Shown in pieces: positions 37,644 through 47,304 of a stretch of 64,000 nt of DNA. The position numbers were made by a program, and so were the translations under genes. Below the pieces are notes generated by a model that worked only from the letters and a program-made list of their open reading frames with translations, searched no databases and was not told the origin of the DNA. Each line of letters starts with the position of its first letter. Position 1 is the first letter of the stretch. The DNA comes from Sphingobacterium sp. B16(2022) (lineage in GTDB: Bacteria; Bacteroidota; Bacteroidia; Sphingobacteriales; Sphingobacteriaceae), in NCBI RefSeq assembly GCF_012030425.1, contig NZ_JAAUVN010000003.1, positions 186,001 through 250,000 on the forward strand, written 5' to 3'.

Positions 37644-38897
37644 ATGAGTTTAGATTTTTCTAATTTACAAATCGACTCAGAAAGCACTTACCATCGTATC
37701 AAGGACGTCGTCAATCGCACAGCTTTGCAATACAACACTTATCTTTCTGAGAAATATGGCGCAGATGTCTATCTGAAACGAGAAGACCTGCAAATCGTTA
37801 GATCATACAAATTAAGAGGAGCATATAATAAAATAATTTCGCTGAGCCAAGAAGAGCAAAAGCGTGGTGTGGTGTGTGCAAGTGCAGGCAATCATGCACA
37901 GGGAGTTGCCTTCTCTTGTAAAAAGCTCGATATTAAAGGTGTTATTTTTATGCCCGGCCCAACACCAAAACAAAAAATAACACAAACAGAAATGTGGGGC
38001 AATGGCAATATCGAAATTATATTGACCGGAGATACTTTTGATGACTGTCAGAAAGCGGCTCGCATTTATACTGAAGAAAATAACATGACCTTCATTCCTC
38101 CTTTTGATGATCCAAAGGTTATTGAAGGACAGGGAACAGTAGCCGTAGAAATCTTACAAGACTTACCAGATGTTAATGCTGTTTTTATTCCAATCGGTGG
38201 CGGTGGACTTTCTGCAGGAACGAGTTACTATTTAAAAAACAAAAATCCCAATATCAAATGCTATGGTGTAGAGCCACAAGGAGCAGCTTCTATGCAGGCG
38301 GCATTTACAGCGGGAAAACCTGTCGAACTCGAGAAGATCAATAAATTTGTCGATGGTGCTGCTGTTCAAAAAGTTGGAGACCTTACATTCGAGATCAGCC
38401 GCGAATATTTAGATGATATCCGATCGATCCCAGAAGGAAAAATCTGTACCTGCATATTAGAGCTATATAATAAAGATGCAATCGTCGTAGAACCTGCGGG
38501 AGCGCTTTCGGTAGCGGCATTAGAGTTTCATAAAGATGAAATAAAAGGAAAAAAAGTTGTCTGTATTATTTCAGGAGGCAATAATGATATTAACCGTATG
38601 AGTGAAATCCAAGAATTATCACTCTTATATGAAGGATATAAACATTACTTTATTGTACGTTTCCCAAATCGCCCAGGAGCTTTAAAACTATTCGTATCCG
38701 AGGTATTAAGCCCCAAAGATGATATTACCCGTTTCGAATTTATCAAAAAAACCGAACGCGAGCGTGGTCCAGCCTTGATTGGTATCGAACTAAACAACCC
38801 GGCAGATTACCAATCGTTGTTACAAAGAATGACGGAAAACAAATTTGAATATATCGAATTAAATAAAGATCAAACCTTATTTGAATACCTTGTTTAA
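37644..38897 (+). CDS. ilvA: Threonine dehydratase (biosynthetic)
   Basis: This 417-residue PLP enzyme deaminates threonine to 2-oxobutanoate, the entry to isoleucine synthesis. The PLP lysine is Lys56 in SYKLRGAYN; ASAGNHAQGVAF and the glycine loop PIGGGGLSAG follow. From about residue 335 a single ACT-like domain (HYFIVRFPNRPGALKLFVSE) provides allosteric control, as in the Bacillus-type enzyme of about 420 residues. It ends the ilv-leu cluster, before a strong terminator. Confidence 0.96.
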   Translation: MSLDFSNLQIDSESTYHRIKDVVNRTALQYNTYLSEKYGADVYLKREDLQIVRSYKLRGAYNKIISLSQEEQKRGVVCASAGNHAQGVAFSCKKLDIKGVIFMPGPTPKQKITQTEMWGNGNIEIILTGDTFDDCQKAARIYTEENNMTFIPPFDDPKVIEGQGTVAVEILQDLPDVNAVFIPIGGGGLSAGTSYYLKNKNPNIKCYGVEPQGAASMQAAFTAGKPVELEKINKFVDGAAVQKVGDLTFEISREYLDDIRSIPEGKICTCILELYNKDAIVVEPAGALSVAALEFHKDEIKGKKVVCIISGGNNDINRMSEIQELSLLYEGYKHYFIVRFPNRPGALKLFVSEVLSPKDDITRFEFIKKTERERGPALIGIELNNPADYQSLLQRMTENKFEYIELNKDQTLFEYLV

Positions 38898-38916
38898 GTG
38901 CTTAATGAGAAAAAAT

Positions 38917-38953
38917 AAAAGGGGAATATGCAAAACACATATTCCCCTTTTTG
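38917..38953 (+). terminator. Terminator of the ilv-leu cluster
   Basis: A perfect 14-bp stem (AAAAGGGGAATATG, 38917-38930, with 38938-38951) closes a 7-nt loop and runs into T residues, 20 bp after ilvA. Confidence 0.88.
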
Positions 38954-39148
38954 TATTAAAATTTATTTCTAGCCTTCTCCAAGTACAACTATTCCTCATT
39001 TACACCAAAACTTTACCATACGATCTACCTATGTATCAACAAAACTAAAATTGTGGCATCGATATCTCTAAATACAAGAAATTACTTTAAAAAGCTTACT
39101 ATCAATTTTTTACTTTAAATTTTTATGTATATTTAATTAAAAAATATT

Positions 39149-39667
39149 ATGAAAACAACAGCTATCTTATTTATGTTAACGATCATTTGTACCACTGTAT
39201 TTGGACAAACTGATAAAACCAAGAGACCAAGCCCACCTGATAGTGTTAAAGTCACTACTAGTGATGGTGTAACCATTGATGTAAACTACAGCCGTCCATC
39301 TTTAAAAGGTAGACAAATTGGTGTTGATATTGTCAAAGTTGGAGAAATATGGCGTACGGGTGCAAATGAAGCAACAACTGTAGCATTTGATAAAGATGTA
39401 CTTATTGAAGGTAAAAAATTAACAAAAGGAAAATATAGCTTATATACTATTCCCGGTGAACAAGAGACAATTGTTATTTTCAATAAAACATGGAATCAAT
39501 GGGGAACAAAATATGATCAAGCACAAGATGCATTACGTGTAAATGTTAGAAATTCAACAAGCACTACACCACAGGAACAATTTAAAATTGATGTGGATAA
39601 GTCTGGTAAAATTGCATTAATATGGGGCGATCATTTACTACCAGTCCAAGTCAAAGCTGCGCTATAA
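39149..39667 (+). CDS. DUF2911 secreted protein
   Basis: This 172-residue protein has a signal peptide (cleavage near TVFGQ) and the DUF2911 domain: VDVNYSRPSLKGR-like segment IDVNYSRPSLKGRQIG, VGEIWRTGANEATTVAFDKD and GKYSLYTIPGEQETIVIFNK. These are Bacteroidota proteins of unknown function, found secreted or periplasmic. It is a single gene between terminators, convergent with the S9 peptidase gene. Confidence 0.85.
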   Translation: MKTTAILFMLTIICTTVFGQTDKTKRPSPPDSVKVTTSDGVTIDVNYSRPSLKGRQIGVDIVKVGEIWRTGANEATTVAFDKDVLIEGKKLTKGKYSLYTIPGEQETIVIFNKTWNQWGTKYDQAQDALRVNVRNSTSTTPQEQFKIDVDKSGKIALIWGDHLLPVQVKAAL

Positions 39668-39735
39668 TTAAGAATTTCAAAAGAGATCAAACTGTAAAAT
39701 AACATTTGACATGCGTTAAAAACGCATATGTATTA

Positions 39736-39766
39736 AAAAAGCCAGATAATTTTTATCTGGCTTTTT
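39736..39766. terminator. Bidirectional terminator between convergent genes
   Basis: AAAAAGCCAGATA (39736-39748) pairs perfectly with 39754-39766 across 5 nt, with A/T tails on both sides, so it can serve DUF2911 (plus) and the S9 peptidase (minus). Confidence 0.88.
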
Positions 39767-39774
39767 ACTAAGGG

Positions 39775-42180
39775 TTATTTGTTTTTTAAATATTTTTCTA
39801 AAAACTTATCCTGTTCCCACAATAGGTGGAAAATATTTTCCTTTGCAACATAACCATGTGCCTCACGCGGTAAAATAACCATACGAACAGGAGCTCCAAG
39901 ATTTTTCAATGCTTGGAAATAACGCTCTGTCTGTAATGTAAAGGTACCCGGATTATTATCTGCCCCCCCATGTACAAGTAATAAAGGAGTTTTCATCTTA
40001 TCAGCACTTACAAATGGAGACATGGTCATATACAGTTGTGGGTCATCCCAAAAGTTACGTTGTTCACTTTGAAATCCAAAAGGAGTTAACGTACGATTAT
40101 AAGCACCAGATCTTGATATTCCAGCAGCAAATAAATTTGAATTAGATAAAAGATGTGCGGTCATAAAAGCACCGTAAGAATGTCCTCCAACAGCCACTTT
40201 CTTTCTATCAATATAGCCTAAACTATCGACCGCATCGATTGCCGCTGCACCATTCGCAACAAGCTGTTCAATAAAAGTATCATTTGGTTCCTGAGTACCC
40301 TCGCCAACAATTGGGAATGCGGCATTATCCAATACGGCATACCCCTTAGACACCCAATAAATAAATGATCCATAACTCGGATAGGTAAATTCTTTCGGGT
40401 TTGCAGTACTTTGGCCAGCTGTATTTTTATCTTTATATTCTCTTGGATAAGCCCAGATCAACAAAGGAAGTTTTTCCTTATTCTTAAAATCGTAACCTGC
40501 AGGCAGGTATAAAGTACCTGAAAGATCAACACCATCTTTACGTTTATAATTCAAGATCTCCTTGTGTACTTTTTCTAAATTCGTAAATGGATTTTTCAAC
40601 TGTGTCAATGCCTTTTGTTTTCCTGTTTTAATATTCTTTGTAAAATAATTGGGAAATACCGAAGCAGATTGCAGAGAAACCATCATGTCTCCCGTTTTCG
40701 GATCAATAAGCTGAATAATACGTTCTTGAAGATCTGATTTTTTAGCGGTGTAAAGTCTTTTTTTCTTTAAACTCTTTAGATCCAGCTCATCCACAAAAGG
40801 AAATTCCCCTTCCTTTGTAAATCCCTTCCCTATTAAAAACACTTTATCATTTTGAATTGACATCGGATACGTTCCAAAGTTATTACGTGCCTTAAACACA
40901 TCCCCAGGATCATTGTAGATATCTTGGCTATTGCGGTCATTAATCAATTTTGACGCTCCAGAACTTGGATTAATCAAAAATGTTTTCACATTACGGGTAT
41001 CATACCATTGCGAACTGACCATTGCATATTCATCATTTCCCCAGATGACACCAGCAAAGCGATCTTTGGTTTTGGTGATCAATTTAGGGGATGAGGTAAA
41101 AGGAAAGTCCAATGTATATAAAGCATCACGAAATTCAACATTCTTCCCGGGATCACCGCCGTCCAAAGCCTCAACATAGGCTAAAGTTGCTGGTTTATCA
41201 TCTCTCCAATGCAAATTCCGACGACCTGTACGTGAAGCAGAAAAACCCTTAGGCATAACTTCTATCAAAGGAACATCATTTACCTTGGTAATTAATTTGC
41301 CTGTCAGATCGTAAATAGCTGTTTCCTGGGGAAATCTAGAATAAGGTACAATATAAGAATAAGGCTTTTTAATGGTATTCACTAAAATATATTCGCCATT
41401 TGGAGAAAAAGAGGTCCCGGCAAAAATTGCTTTATCACTAAACTTTTGAACTGCACCTTCTAGATCTACAATTTGTAATTCAGACTGAACCAACGTTTCA
41501 AAATTAGTCTCATCCTGTGGATTTTTCAGCAAATCCTGATATGTTCTCAATTGCGACACCTGTCCATCACTTGTCGAAACAACTGGCCCGGTCGGCAAAT
41601 CTTTTGTTTGGTCAATTAATTTTATTCTATTTACTGGTAGTGTTGAAATCAACAAACGTTCAGAATTACGGAACCATTTATAAGGTGCATCTAATAACGT
41701 ATTCAACACATATGATGTCAATTGTTTAACCTGCAATGATTTTAAATCTAATATAAATAAAGCCGTACCGGTAGTATTTGTATTGGTAAAAGCTAATTTC
41801 GCATTATCTGGTGAAAACGTTAAATTTGCCAATGAAGGATTAGCAGGCATGCCTCTAAAATCTGTAATCTCCTTATCATCAGCAATTTTCTTTAAAGAAA
41901 ATTTACTAAAGAAGGTTTCTGCACTTTCAACATTTGTTGCCGGATTGATACGAAGACCGGCCAGCTTCATCTCTTCCTGCCCCAATTCTGCCAAAGACTT
42001 ATAAGTAGGTCGATATAAAAATAAGATCCAATTATGATCATTAGACATTCGTATCTGTGGAGGGCGTATAAAATCAGCTAAGGCTAAAATTTCAGAAGAA
42101 GGTTTTTGGAAAGTGACATTCTCTTGAGCGGAGGCTTCCAGAGATAATAAAAATAGTAAACCGCAAAGTAATTTTTTCAT
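39775..42180 (-). CDS. S9-family (prolyl oligopeptidase-type) secreted peptidase
   Basis: This 801-residue protein has a signal peptide (cleavage near LEASAQ), an N-terminal beta-propeller-like part (about 40-530) and a C-terminal alpha/beta hydrolase. The nucleophile is Ser668 in VAVGGHSYGAFMTAHLL; Asp741 (HGGADNNPGT) and His775 (REAHGYV) complete the triad. It probably cleaves oligopeptides in the periplasm. The GGHSYGA and REAHGY surroundings recall the glutamyl-/dipeptidyl-type S9 peptidases, but specificity cannot be read. Single gene, with its own 3' terminator. Confidence 0.92.
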   Translation of the reverse strand: MKKLLCGLLFLLSLEASAQENVTFQKPSSEILALADFIRPPQIRMSNDHNWILFLYRPTYKSLAELGQEEMKLAGLRINPATNVESAETFFSKFSLKKIADDKEITDFRGMPANPSLANLTFSPDNAKLAFTNTNTTGTALFILDLKSLQVKQLTSYVLNTLLDAPYKWFRNSERLLISTLPVNRIKLIDQTKDLPTGPVVSTSDGQVSQLRTYQDLLKNPQDETNFETLVQSELQIVDLEGAVQKFSDKAIFAGTSFSPNGEYILVNTIKKPYSYIVPYSRFPQETAIYDLTGKLITKVNDVPLIEVMPKGFSASRTGRRNLHWRDDKPATLAYVEALDGGDPGKNVEFRDALYTLDFPFTSSPKLITKTKDRFAGVIWGNDEYAMVSSQWYDTRNVKTFLINPSSGASKLINDRNSQDIYNDPGDVFKARNNFGTYPMSIQNDKVFLIGKGFTKEGEFPFVDELDLKSLKKKRLYTAKKSDLQERIIQLIDPKTGDMMVSLQSASVFPNYFTKNIKTGKQKALTQLKNPFTNLEKVHKEILNYKRKDGVDLSGTLYLPAGYDFKNKEKLPLLIWAYPREYKDKNTAGQSTANPKEFTYPSYGSFIYWVSKGYAVLDNAAFPIVGEGTQEPNDTFIEQLVANGAAAIDAVDSLGYIDRKKVAVGGHSYGAFMTAHLLSNSNLFAAGISRSGAYNRTLTPFGFQSEQRNFWDDPQLYMTMSPFVSADKMKTPLLLVHGGADNNPGTFTLQTERYFQALKNLGAPVRMVILPREAHGYVAKENIFHLLWEQDKFLEKYLKNK

Positions 42181-42546
42181 ATATATATTTTAATATAATA
42201 AGCTGTCAAAATATAGTAAATAATTAGATTAAACGAAGAAAGTGTAGTCACTTTATGACATAAATATTAGACTAAAAAAAGATTCTTAAAATACAGATAT
42301 TTTCTATCTTCTAAAGTTATCAACATTAAATTAATATTGATAACCAAGCGAATACAAATATTCCGCATGCGCAAAGCCCTATATCGATCATTTTTTTCCA
42401 CCAATGTGGAAAAGTCAAATTACAGCTTCAAATTAAATTTATGATATTTGTTAGAGTTGGGAAATTAGGCTTCTCAAACTTGTTAAAATCATTCAACTCA
42501 ACTCGCCTTCTTTTAGGAAGCGCGATTTTTAAATTTAAGTATAATC
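42181..42546. other. Divergent region between the S9 peptidase and the nrd operon
   Basis: These 366 bp hold no supported gene. The main structure is the palindrome at 42394-42413, made of two facing DnaA-box-like sequences. No exact TAnnTTTG promoter was found on either strand. Confidence 0.55.
42394..42413. promoter_or_regulatory. Palindrome of DnaA-box-like half-sites before the nrd operon
   Basis: TTTTCCAC and GTGGAAAA face each other across CAAT. The right half TGTGGAAAA is a full match to the DnaA pattern TTWTNCACA on the minus strand. DnaA control of ribonucleotide reductase genes is known in E. coli. Confidence 0.4.
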
Positions 42547-42780
42547 ATGGCAAGAATCATCAAATTCGAGAAAAACGATTGTGCACCTTGTGCGCAAGTA
42601 TCTGCATATCTAGATCAAAAAGGTATCAAATATGAGTCTATCAACCCATTTGACCAACCAGATTTAGCTGCAAAATTTAAAGTTCGCACAGTTCCGACCG
42701 TAATCGTTTTGGAAAATGACGAAATTCAACACCGTATCATTGGATTTAAGCCTGAAGAATTAGGAGCGATCGCATTATAA
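42547..42780 (+). CDS. Thioredoxin/glutaredoxin-like redox protein (NrdH-like)
   Basis: These 77 residues form a minimal thioredoxin fold with the redox motif CAPC (Cys12-Cys15) and the cis-Pro segment VRTVPTVIVLEND. As the first gene before nrdI, nrdE and nrdF, it most likely reduces the class Ib ribonucleotide reductase, the role of NrdH in other bacteria. The motif differs from the CVQC or CxQC typical of NrdH, hence the cautious name. Confidence 0.8.
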   Translation: MARIIKFEKNDCAPCAQVSAYLDQKGIKYESINPFDQPDLAAKFKVRTVPTVIVLENDEIQHRIIGFKPEELGAIAL

Positions 42781-42810
42781 TAATAATCTGGTATCAAATT
42801 TTTATAATCC

Positions 42811-43218
42811 ATGATACATATTTATTACGATAGCAAAACTGGAAATGTGCAACGTTTTATGGACAAGCTTACCCAAATCACAGGCTGGCATGCTCATAAA
42901 ATAACCACAGATCTTATTGCTGAAGAATCGGGGCATCTCGTAACGTTCACAACTAATTTCGGACAAATGCCCGAAACGACCCGCATATTTATGACAGCAA
43001 ACGCGTCTAAAATATATTCGGTCACTTCGAGCGGGAACCGCAACTGGGGACAGAACTTTGGACTTGCCGCTGATAAAATTTCAGCTGACTTTGACATCCC
43101 ATTGGCTTTCAAATTTGAATTGTCTGGTACAATGGAGGATATTAACCAATTTATTGACATCATAAAGAACAACTGCGATGGTAGCAAACGAGGTAGCAAA
43201 AAACTGGATATTGCTTAA
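42811..43218 (+). CDS. nrdI: NrdI-type flavodoxin
   Basis: This 135-residue FMN protein supplies the oxidant for assembly of the dimanganese-tyrosyl radical in NrdF. IYYDSKTGNVQRFMDKL (4-20) is the phosphate-binding loop, TFTTNFGQMPETTRIFM follows, and SSGNRNWGQNFGLAADKIS (about 73-91) is the NrdI signature. Its presence implies that NrdF is of the Mn type. Confidence 0.92.
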   Translation: MIHIYYDSKTGNVQRFMDKLTQITGWHAHKITTDLIAEESGHLVTFTTNFGQMPETTRIFMTANASKIYSVTSSGNRNWGQNFGLAADKISADFDIPLAFKFELSGTMEDINQFIDIIKNNCDGSKRGSKKLDIA

Positions 43219-43228
43219 CAACGAAATC

Positions 43229-45283
43229 ATGATTAAACATGATGACGAGTTTAGCTTACATAAAGATAAAGAGGCCGTACGTGCCTATTTTTTAGAGTAT
43301 GTAAATAAGAACACGGTGTTCTTTTATACTTTAAAAGAAAAAATCGATTACTTAATTGAGCAAAATTACTATATCAATTTCTACGAATGGTTTACATACG
43401 AAGAAATGGAAACGGTCTATAATTTTGTTTTCGCAAAAAAATTCCGCTTTGCCTCTTTCATGGCTGCGTTTAAATTTTTCCAAAGCTATGCGTTAAGAGA
43501 CGATTCTGGAGAAAAGTTCTTAGAACGTTATGAAGACCGTGTCGTAGCAGTAGCTTTATTTTTAGCGCGTCACGAAGGTGTAGAAAAAGCAATTGCTTAT
43601 GCCGAATTATTCATCAATCAAGAATATCAACCAGCAACACCAACATTCTTAAATGCAGGTAAAAAACGTTCTGGAGAATTGGTTTCTTGTTTCTTAGATG
43701 AAATTGGTGACAATTTAAATGGTATCGGCTATGCGGTTGATTCAGCAATGAAATTATCTTCCATCGGAGGCGGAGTTTCATTCAATATATCGAAAATTCG
43801 TGCTCGTGGCGAAGCCATCAAAGGAGTTGAAGGTCGCGCAGGAGGTGTTCTTCCAATCATGAAAATCATGGAAGATACTTTCTCATATGCCAACCAACTG
43901 GGTCAGCGTCCTGGTGCTGGAGCTGTATACTTAAACATTTTTCATGCTGACATTGAAGAGTTCTTAGACTGTAAAAAAATCAATGTGGATGAGAAAGTAC
44001 GTATCAAATCCCTTTCTATAGGTATCATTATTCCTGATAAATTCATGGAGTTGGCTGAAAAAGATGAAGCCTGTTACTTAATATATCCACATACTGTGAT
44101 GCTGGAATACGGCATTCCATTGGATGAAATGGATATGGACAAGATGTACGAAGAGTTGATTACCAATCCGAATATCAAGAAAAAGAAAATCAACGCCCGT
44201 CACATGTTAGTAAAGGTTGCACAGACACAAAAAGAGTCCGGCTATCCTTATATCTTCTACAAAGAAAACACCAACCGTGCTCATGCATTGAATGGCATTG
44301 GTAAAGTAAAATTCTCAAACTTATGTACTGAGATCATGCAGGTGTCTGAAGTTTCAGAAATAAATATCTACGGAGAAGAAGATCAAATCAAATATGGTAT
44401 CTCGTGTAACTTAGGTTCCTTGAATATTGCTACCGTAATGGATAATAAGCGTGTTAAAGAATCTGTTAAATTAGCAATGCGTGCTTTAACAATGGTATCT
44501 GATGTAACAGATATCAAAATGGTTCCTTCTATCGCCAAAGCAAATAAAGAATTACATTCAGTAGGACTTGGAGCTATGAATCTACATGGTTATTTAGCGA
44601 AAAGCTTTATTATGTACGAATCGGAGGAAGCATTAGACTTTGCCAATGCATTCTTTATGATGATGAACTTCTACTCTTTGGAAGCATCGATGGAAATCGC
44701 ACGTGACCGTCAAAGAACATTTGTAGGATTTGAAAAGTCAGCTTATGCAGATGGATCATATTTCAACACATATACAGAACGCGATTATTTGCCAAAAACA
44801 GATAAGGTTAAAGAATTATTTGAAGGAGTACATATTCCAACAATTGAAGATTGGGAAAAATTGAAAGCAGAAGTTCAAGAGCACGGTATTTATCATGCTT
44901 ATCGTTTGGCTATTGCACCGAACCAATCTACATCTTATATCATGAACGCAACCGCTTCTGTTATGCCGATTGTGGATATCATCGAAGTTCGCGAATATGG
45001 AGATAGTACAACCTATTACCCAATGCCTTATTTGACAAATGATAATTACTTCTACTTCAAATCGGCATACGACATGGATCAATTCAAGGTACTTAAATTA
45101 GTATCTGTAATCCAACGTCACATTGATCAAGGAGTAAGTACTATTTTACATACAAATTCTAAAGATAATACACGTGATCTATCTAGATACTACATTTATG
45201 CACATAAATTAGGATTAAAATCATTGTATTATACGCGTACACGTAAGTCATCTATTGAAGATTGTGTTTCTTGTTCAGCATAA
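43229..45283 (+). CDS. nrdE: Class Ib ribonucleoside-diphosphate reductase, large subunit
   Basis: This about 684-residue subunit reduces ribonucleoside diphosphates. Cys154 (GELVSCFLDE) and Cys393 (YGISCNLGSL) are the active-site redox pair, and Cys366 in FSNLCTEIMQ carries the thiyl radical with neighbouring Asn and Glu. The C-terminus ends DCVSCSA, the tail Cys pair re-reduced by the thioredoxin-like partner. The N-terminus lacks a full ATP-cone, as in class Ib. The ATG at 43229 follows the nrdI stop by 10 bp; an in-frame start at 43178 would overlap nrdI. Confidence 0.94.
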   Translation: MIKHDDEFSLHKDKEAVRAYFLEYVNKNTVFFYTLKEKIDYLIEQNYYINFYEWFTYEEMETVYNFVFAKKFRFASFMAAFKFFQSYALRDDSGEKFLERYEDRVVAVALFLARHEGVEKAIAYAELFINQEYQPATPTFLNAGKKRSGELVSCFLDEIGDNLNGIGYAVDSAMKLSSIGGGVSFNISKIRARGEAIKGVEGRAGGVLPIMKIMEDTFSYANQLGQRPGAGAVYLNIFHADIEEFLDCKKINVDEKVRIKSLSIGIIIPDKFMELAEKDEACYLIYPHTVMLEYGIPLDEMDMDKMYEELITNPNIKKKKINARHMLVKVAQTQKESGYPYIFYKENTNRAHALNGIGKVKFSNLCTEIMQVSEVSEINIYGEEDQIKYGISCNLGSLNIATVMDNKRVKESVKLAMRALTMVSDVTDIKMVPSIAKANKELHSVGLGAMNLHGYLAKSFIMYESEEALDFANAFFMMMNFYSLEASMEIARDRQRTFVGFEKSAYADGSYFNTYTERDYLPKTDKVKELFEGVHIPTIEDWEKLKAEVQEHGIYHAYRLAIAPNQSTSYIMNATASVMPIVDIIEVREYGDSTTYYPMPYLTNDNYFYFKSAYDMDQFKVLKLVSVIQRHIDQGVSTILHTNSKDNTRDLSRYYIYAHKLGLKSLYYTRTRKSSIEDCVSCSA

Positions 45284-45308
45284 ACTTCATTTAAAATAAA
45301 ACCCATAA

Positions 45309-45341
45309 GCTATTCAAAAGTTATTAAAACTTTTGAATAGC
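45309..45341 (+). terminator. Hairpin between nrdE and nrdF
   Basis: A perfect 14-bp stem (GCTATTCAAAAGTT, 45309-45322, with 45328-45341) with a 5-nt loop. No T-run follows, so it is more likely an mRNA-stability element than a full stop. Confidence 0.55.
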
Positions 45342-45381
45342 GCTATTAACATATACATTCAATAATTCTCGCTGTAAAATA

Positions 45382-46368
45382 ATGAGTAAACAATATACTG
45401 CTGTAAACTGGAATACGCCAGATAATGATTATGCCTTGATGTTTTGGGAGCAAAATATTAGACAATTCTGGATTGATACCGAATATATCCCTTCAAAAGA
45501 TATTGATAGTTGGAAAGGATTAAGCTGGGAAATGAAAGAATGCTACAAAAAAGCATTGGGCGGATTGACTTTGTTAGATACTTTACAGAGCCATACAGGA
45601 ATGCCAAAAATCATCGAACATACAGAATCGTTACAAAATAAGGCTGTATTATCGTATATGTGTATGATGGAGGCGATCCACGCAAAATCATATTCGACTA
45701 TTTTTACAACGGTATCTACTACAAACGAAATCAATGATATTTTTGGTTGGGTTGAACAAAATAAATTTTTGCAATTCAAAGCATCCACCATTGACTCTTA
45801 TTACCATGTATTAGACAAAAAGAATCCAACAAATGAAGAATTATTTATGACACTGGCAGCTTCAGTGCTTCTTGAGTCATTTCTATTTTATTCAGGTTTC
45901 TTCTTACCATTGTGGTTATGTGGTCAAGGACAAATGGTTGCTTCAGCAGATATCATCAAAAAAATTATTGCCGATGAGTCTATCCACGGTGTTTTCGTTG
46001 GATTAATGGCACAAGAAGTCTTCAAAAAACTAAAAAATCAAGAAGAAGTGAAACAAAAATTCATCAATTTATTGAACGAATTGTTCGACAACGAGATGAA
46101 ATATACAGAGGAAATCTATACCGAAGTTGGTTTAACAGCAGAGGTAAAAGAATATGTTCGTTACAACGGTAATAAGGCATTAATGAATCTTGGATTTGAT
46201 CCGATCTTTGAAGTGAAGCAGGTGAACCCAATTGTTTTAAATGGCCTAAATACAGAAACAACGCAACATGATTTCTTCTCGAAAAAATCAACAAACTACG
46301 AAAAATCAATGGAAATCGTACACCTGAAAGATGACGATTTTAAAATGGATGCCACGGTCAACGTATAA
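45382..46368 (+). CDS. nrdF: Class Ib ribonucleoside-diphosphate reductase, small subunit
   Basis: This 328-residue subunit holds the metal-tyrosyl radical. The metal ligands sit in helices with CMMEAIHAKSYSTIF (about 93-107) and IIADESIHGVFVGLM (about 197-211). With NrdI encoded upstream, a dimanganese centre is expected. It is the last gene of the operon, before a terminator. Confidence 0.94.
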   Translation: MSKQYTAVNWNTPDNDYALMFWEQNIRQFWIDTEYIPSKDIDSWKGLSWEMKECYKKALGGLTLLDTLQSHTGMPKIIEHTESLQNKAVLSYMCMMEAIHAKSYSTIFTTVSTTNEINDIFGWVEQNKFLQFKASTIDSYYHVLDKKNPTNEELFMTLAASVLLESFLFYSGFFLPLWLCGQGQMVASADIIKKIIADESIHGVFVGLMAQEVFKKLKNQEEVKQKFINLLNELFDNEMKYTEEIYTEVGLTAEVKEYVRYNGNKALMNLGFDPIFEVKQVNPIVLNGLNTETTQHDFFSKKSTNYEKSMEIVHLKDDDFKMDATVNV

Positions 46369-46390
46369 CTATCTAAATTCCATTATAGCG

Positions 46391-46429
46391 ATTCCCTTTA
46401 CAGATTATGTAAAGGGAATTTTTATTTTA
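46391..46429 (+). terminator. Terminator of the nrd operon
   Basis: A perfect 11-bp stem (ATTCCCTTTAC, 46391-46401, with 46409-46419) with a 7-nt loop is followed by TTTTATTTT, 22 bp after nrdF. Confidence 0.88.
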
Positions 46430-46482
46430 AACTAATTGAATCCGTCGTAGTCATATAGGTAGATAACCTAAACCTGACGATT

Positions 46483-47200
46483 ATGACCACATTGCAAAAA
46501 CAGCCTTCAGGCACACTTGTATTTCTAAGCTTTTTAATTATATACTTATGTTGCACCCATCTGTGCCAAGCCCAATTAAAAAAAATTATTCTGCTTGATG
46601 CCACAACATCACACCCCATACCCAAAGCAAGTATATTTTTAGAAGAGGAAAATAATGGAACCGTTTCGGATGAAAATGGAATTGCACGTCTAGGAAATAC
46701 ACAAAGTAAAAATATACGCATATCGCATCTCAATTATAACATGCTCACTATAAAAACCAGCGATCTTACTCACGAGATAACAACTTTAAAATTAATACCA
46801 AGGCCCGCCAATCAACTGGAAGAAGTCATTGTTTCAGCAGGATTTGATAAACTTTTAGTCGGTAAATGGAAACTTCTTGAAATCACTAACATTCGGATTC
46901 TATCCGATGGGACAGAGCACAGTACCAAGAGAAAAAACTTCTTTTGGCAATATAAAAGAGTATAACGCAGATCGATCCTTCATAATTACCAGTTCAAATG
47001 GATCCAAACAATTATCAGGTAGATTTACAGCATTAAATAATCAGATATATGAAGACATCGATTATTCATATGATAAATCACTGCAAGGGATAACCAATAT
47101 CTTATTTTATTCCAAAACAGAAAAAGACCACCAGATAAGAGTGAAATATCAACTTCCAAACTCCGTGTGGGTAACCGAAGAAATATGGAAAAAATTATAA
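46483..47200 (+). pseudogene. Frameshifted secreted protein: carboxypeptidase-regulatory-like domain plus lipocalin-like (DUF4488-type) domain
   Basis: Two overlapping frames make one protein. Frame 1 (46483-46965) gives a signal peptide ending near LCQAQ, a carboxypeptidase-regulatory-like domain (SHPIPKASIFLEEENNGTVS) and the beginning of a lipocalin-like domain, LLVGKWKLLEI. It ends at a stop soon after. Frame 2, open to 47200, carries the rest: KEYNADRSFIITSSNG, LSGRFTALNNQIYED, LPNSVWVTEEIWKKL. A single extra A in the A6 run at 46932-46937 would explain the shift; removing it reads TKRKTSFGNIKEYN without a break. The cause may be mutation, slippage or a sequencing error. Function unknown. 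Confidence 0.72.
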
Positions 47201-47304
47201 ATAGTAAAACCTATATTACACAATCGTTTGTCTTAAATGAAGGTCATAAATAAAGCTATCTTTTGGATTATATTTGAAATTACCTTCAAACCAATTCAAT
47301 AACG

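Noticed and set aside
42441..42635. 64-codon frame starting before the thioredoxin-like gene
   Set aside because: It overlaps the redox gene in another frame and has no recognisable content.
47269..47276. TATATTTG before the M60 gene as a promoter
   Set aside because: No TTTG at 19-21 bp upstream; the nearest one is 38 bp away.
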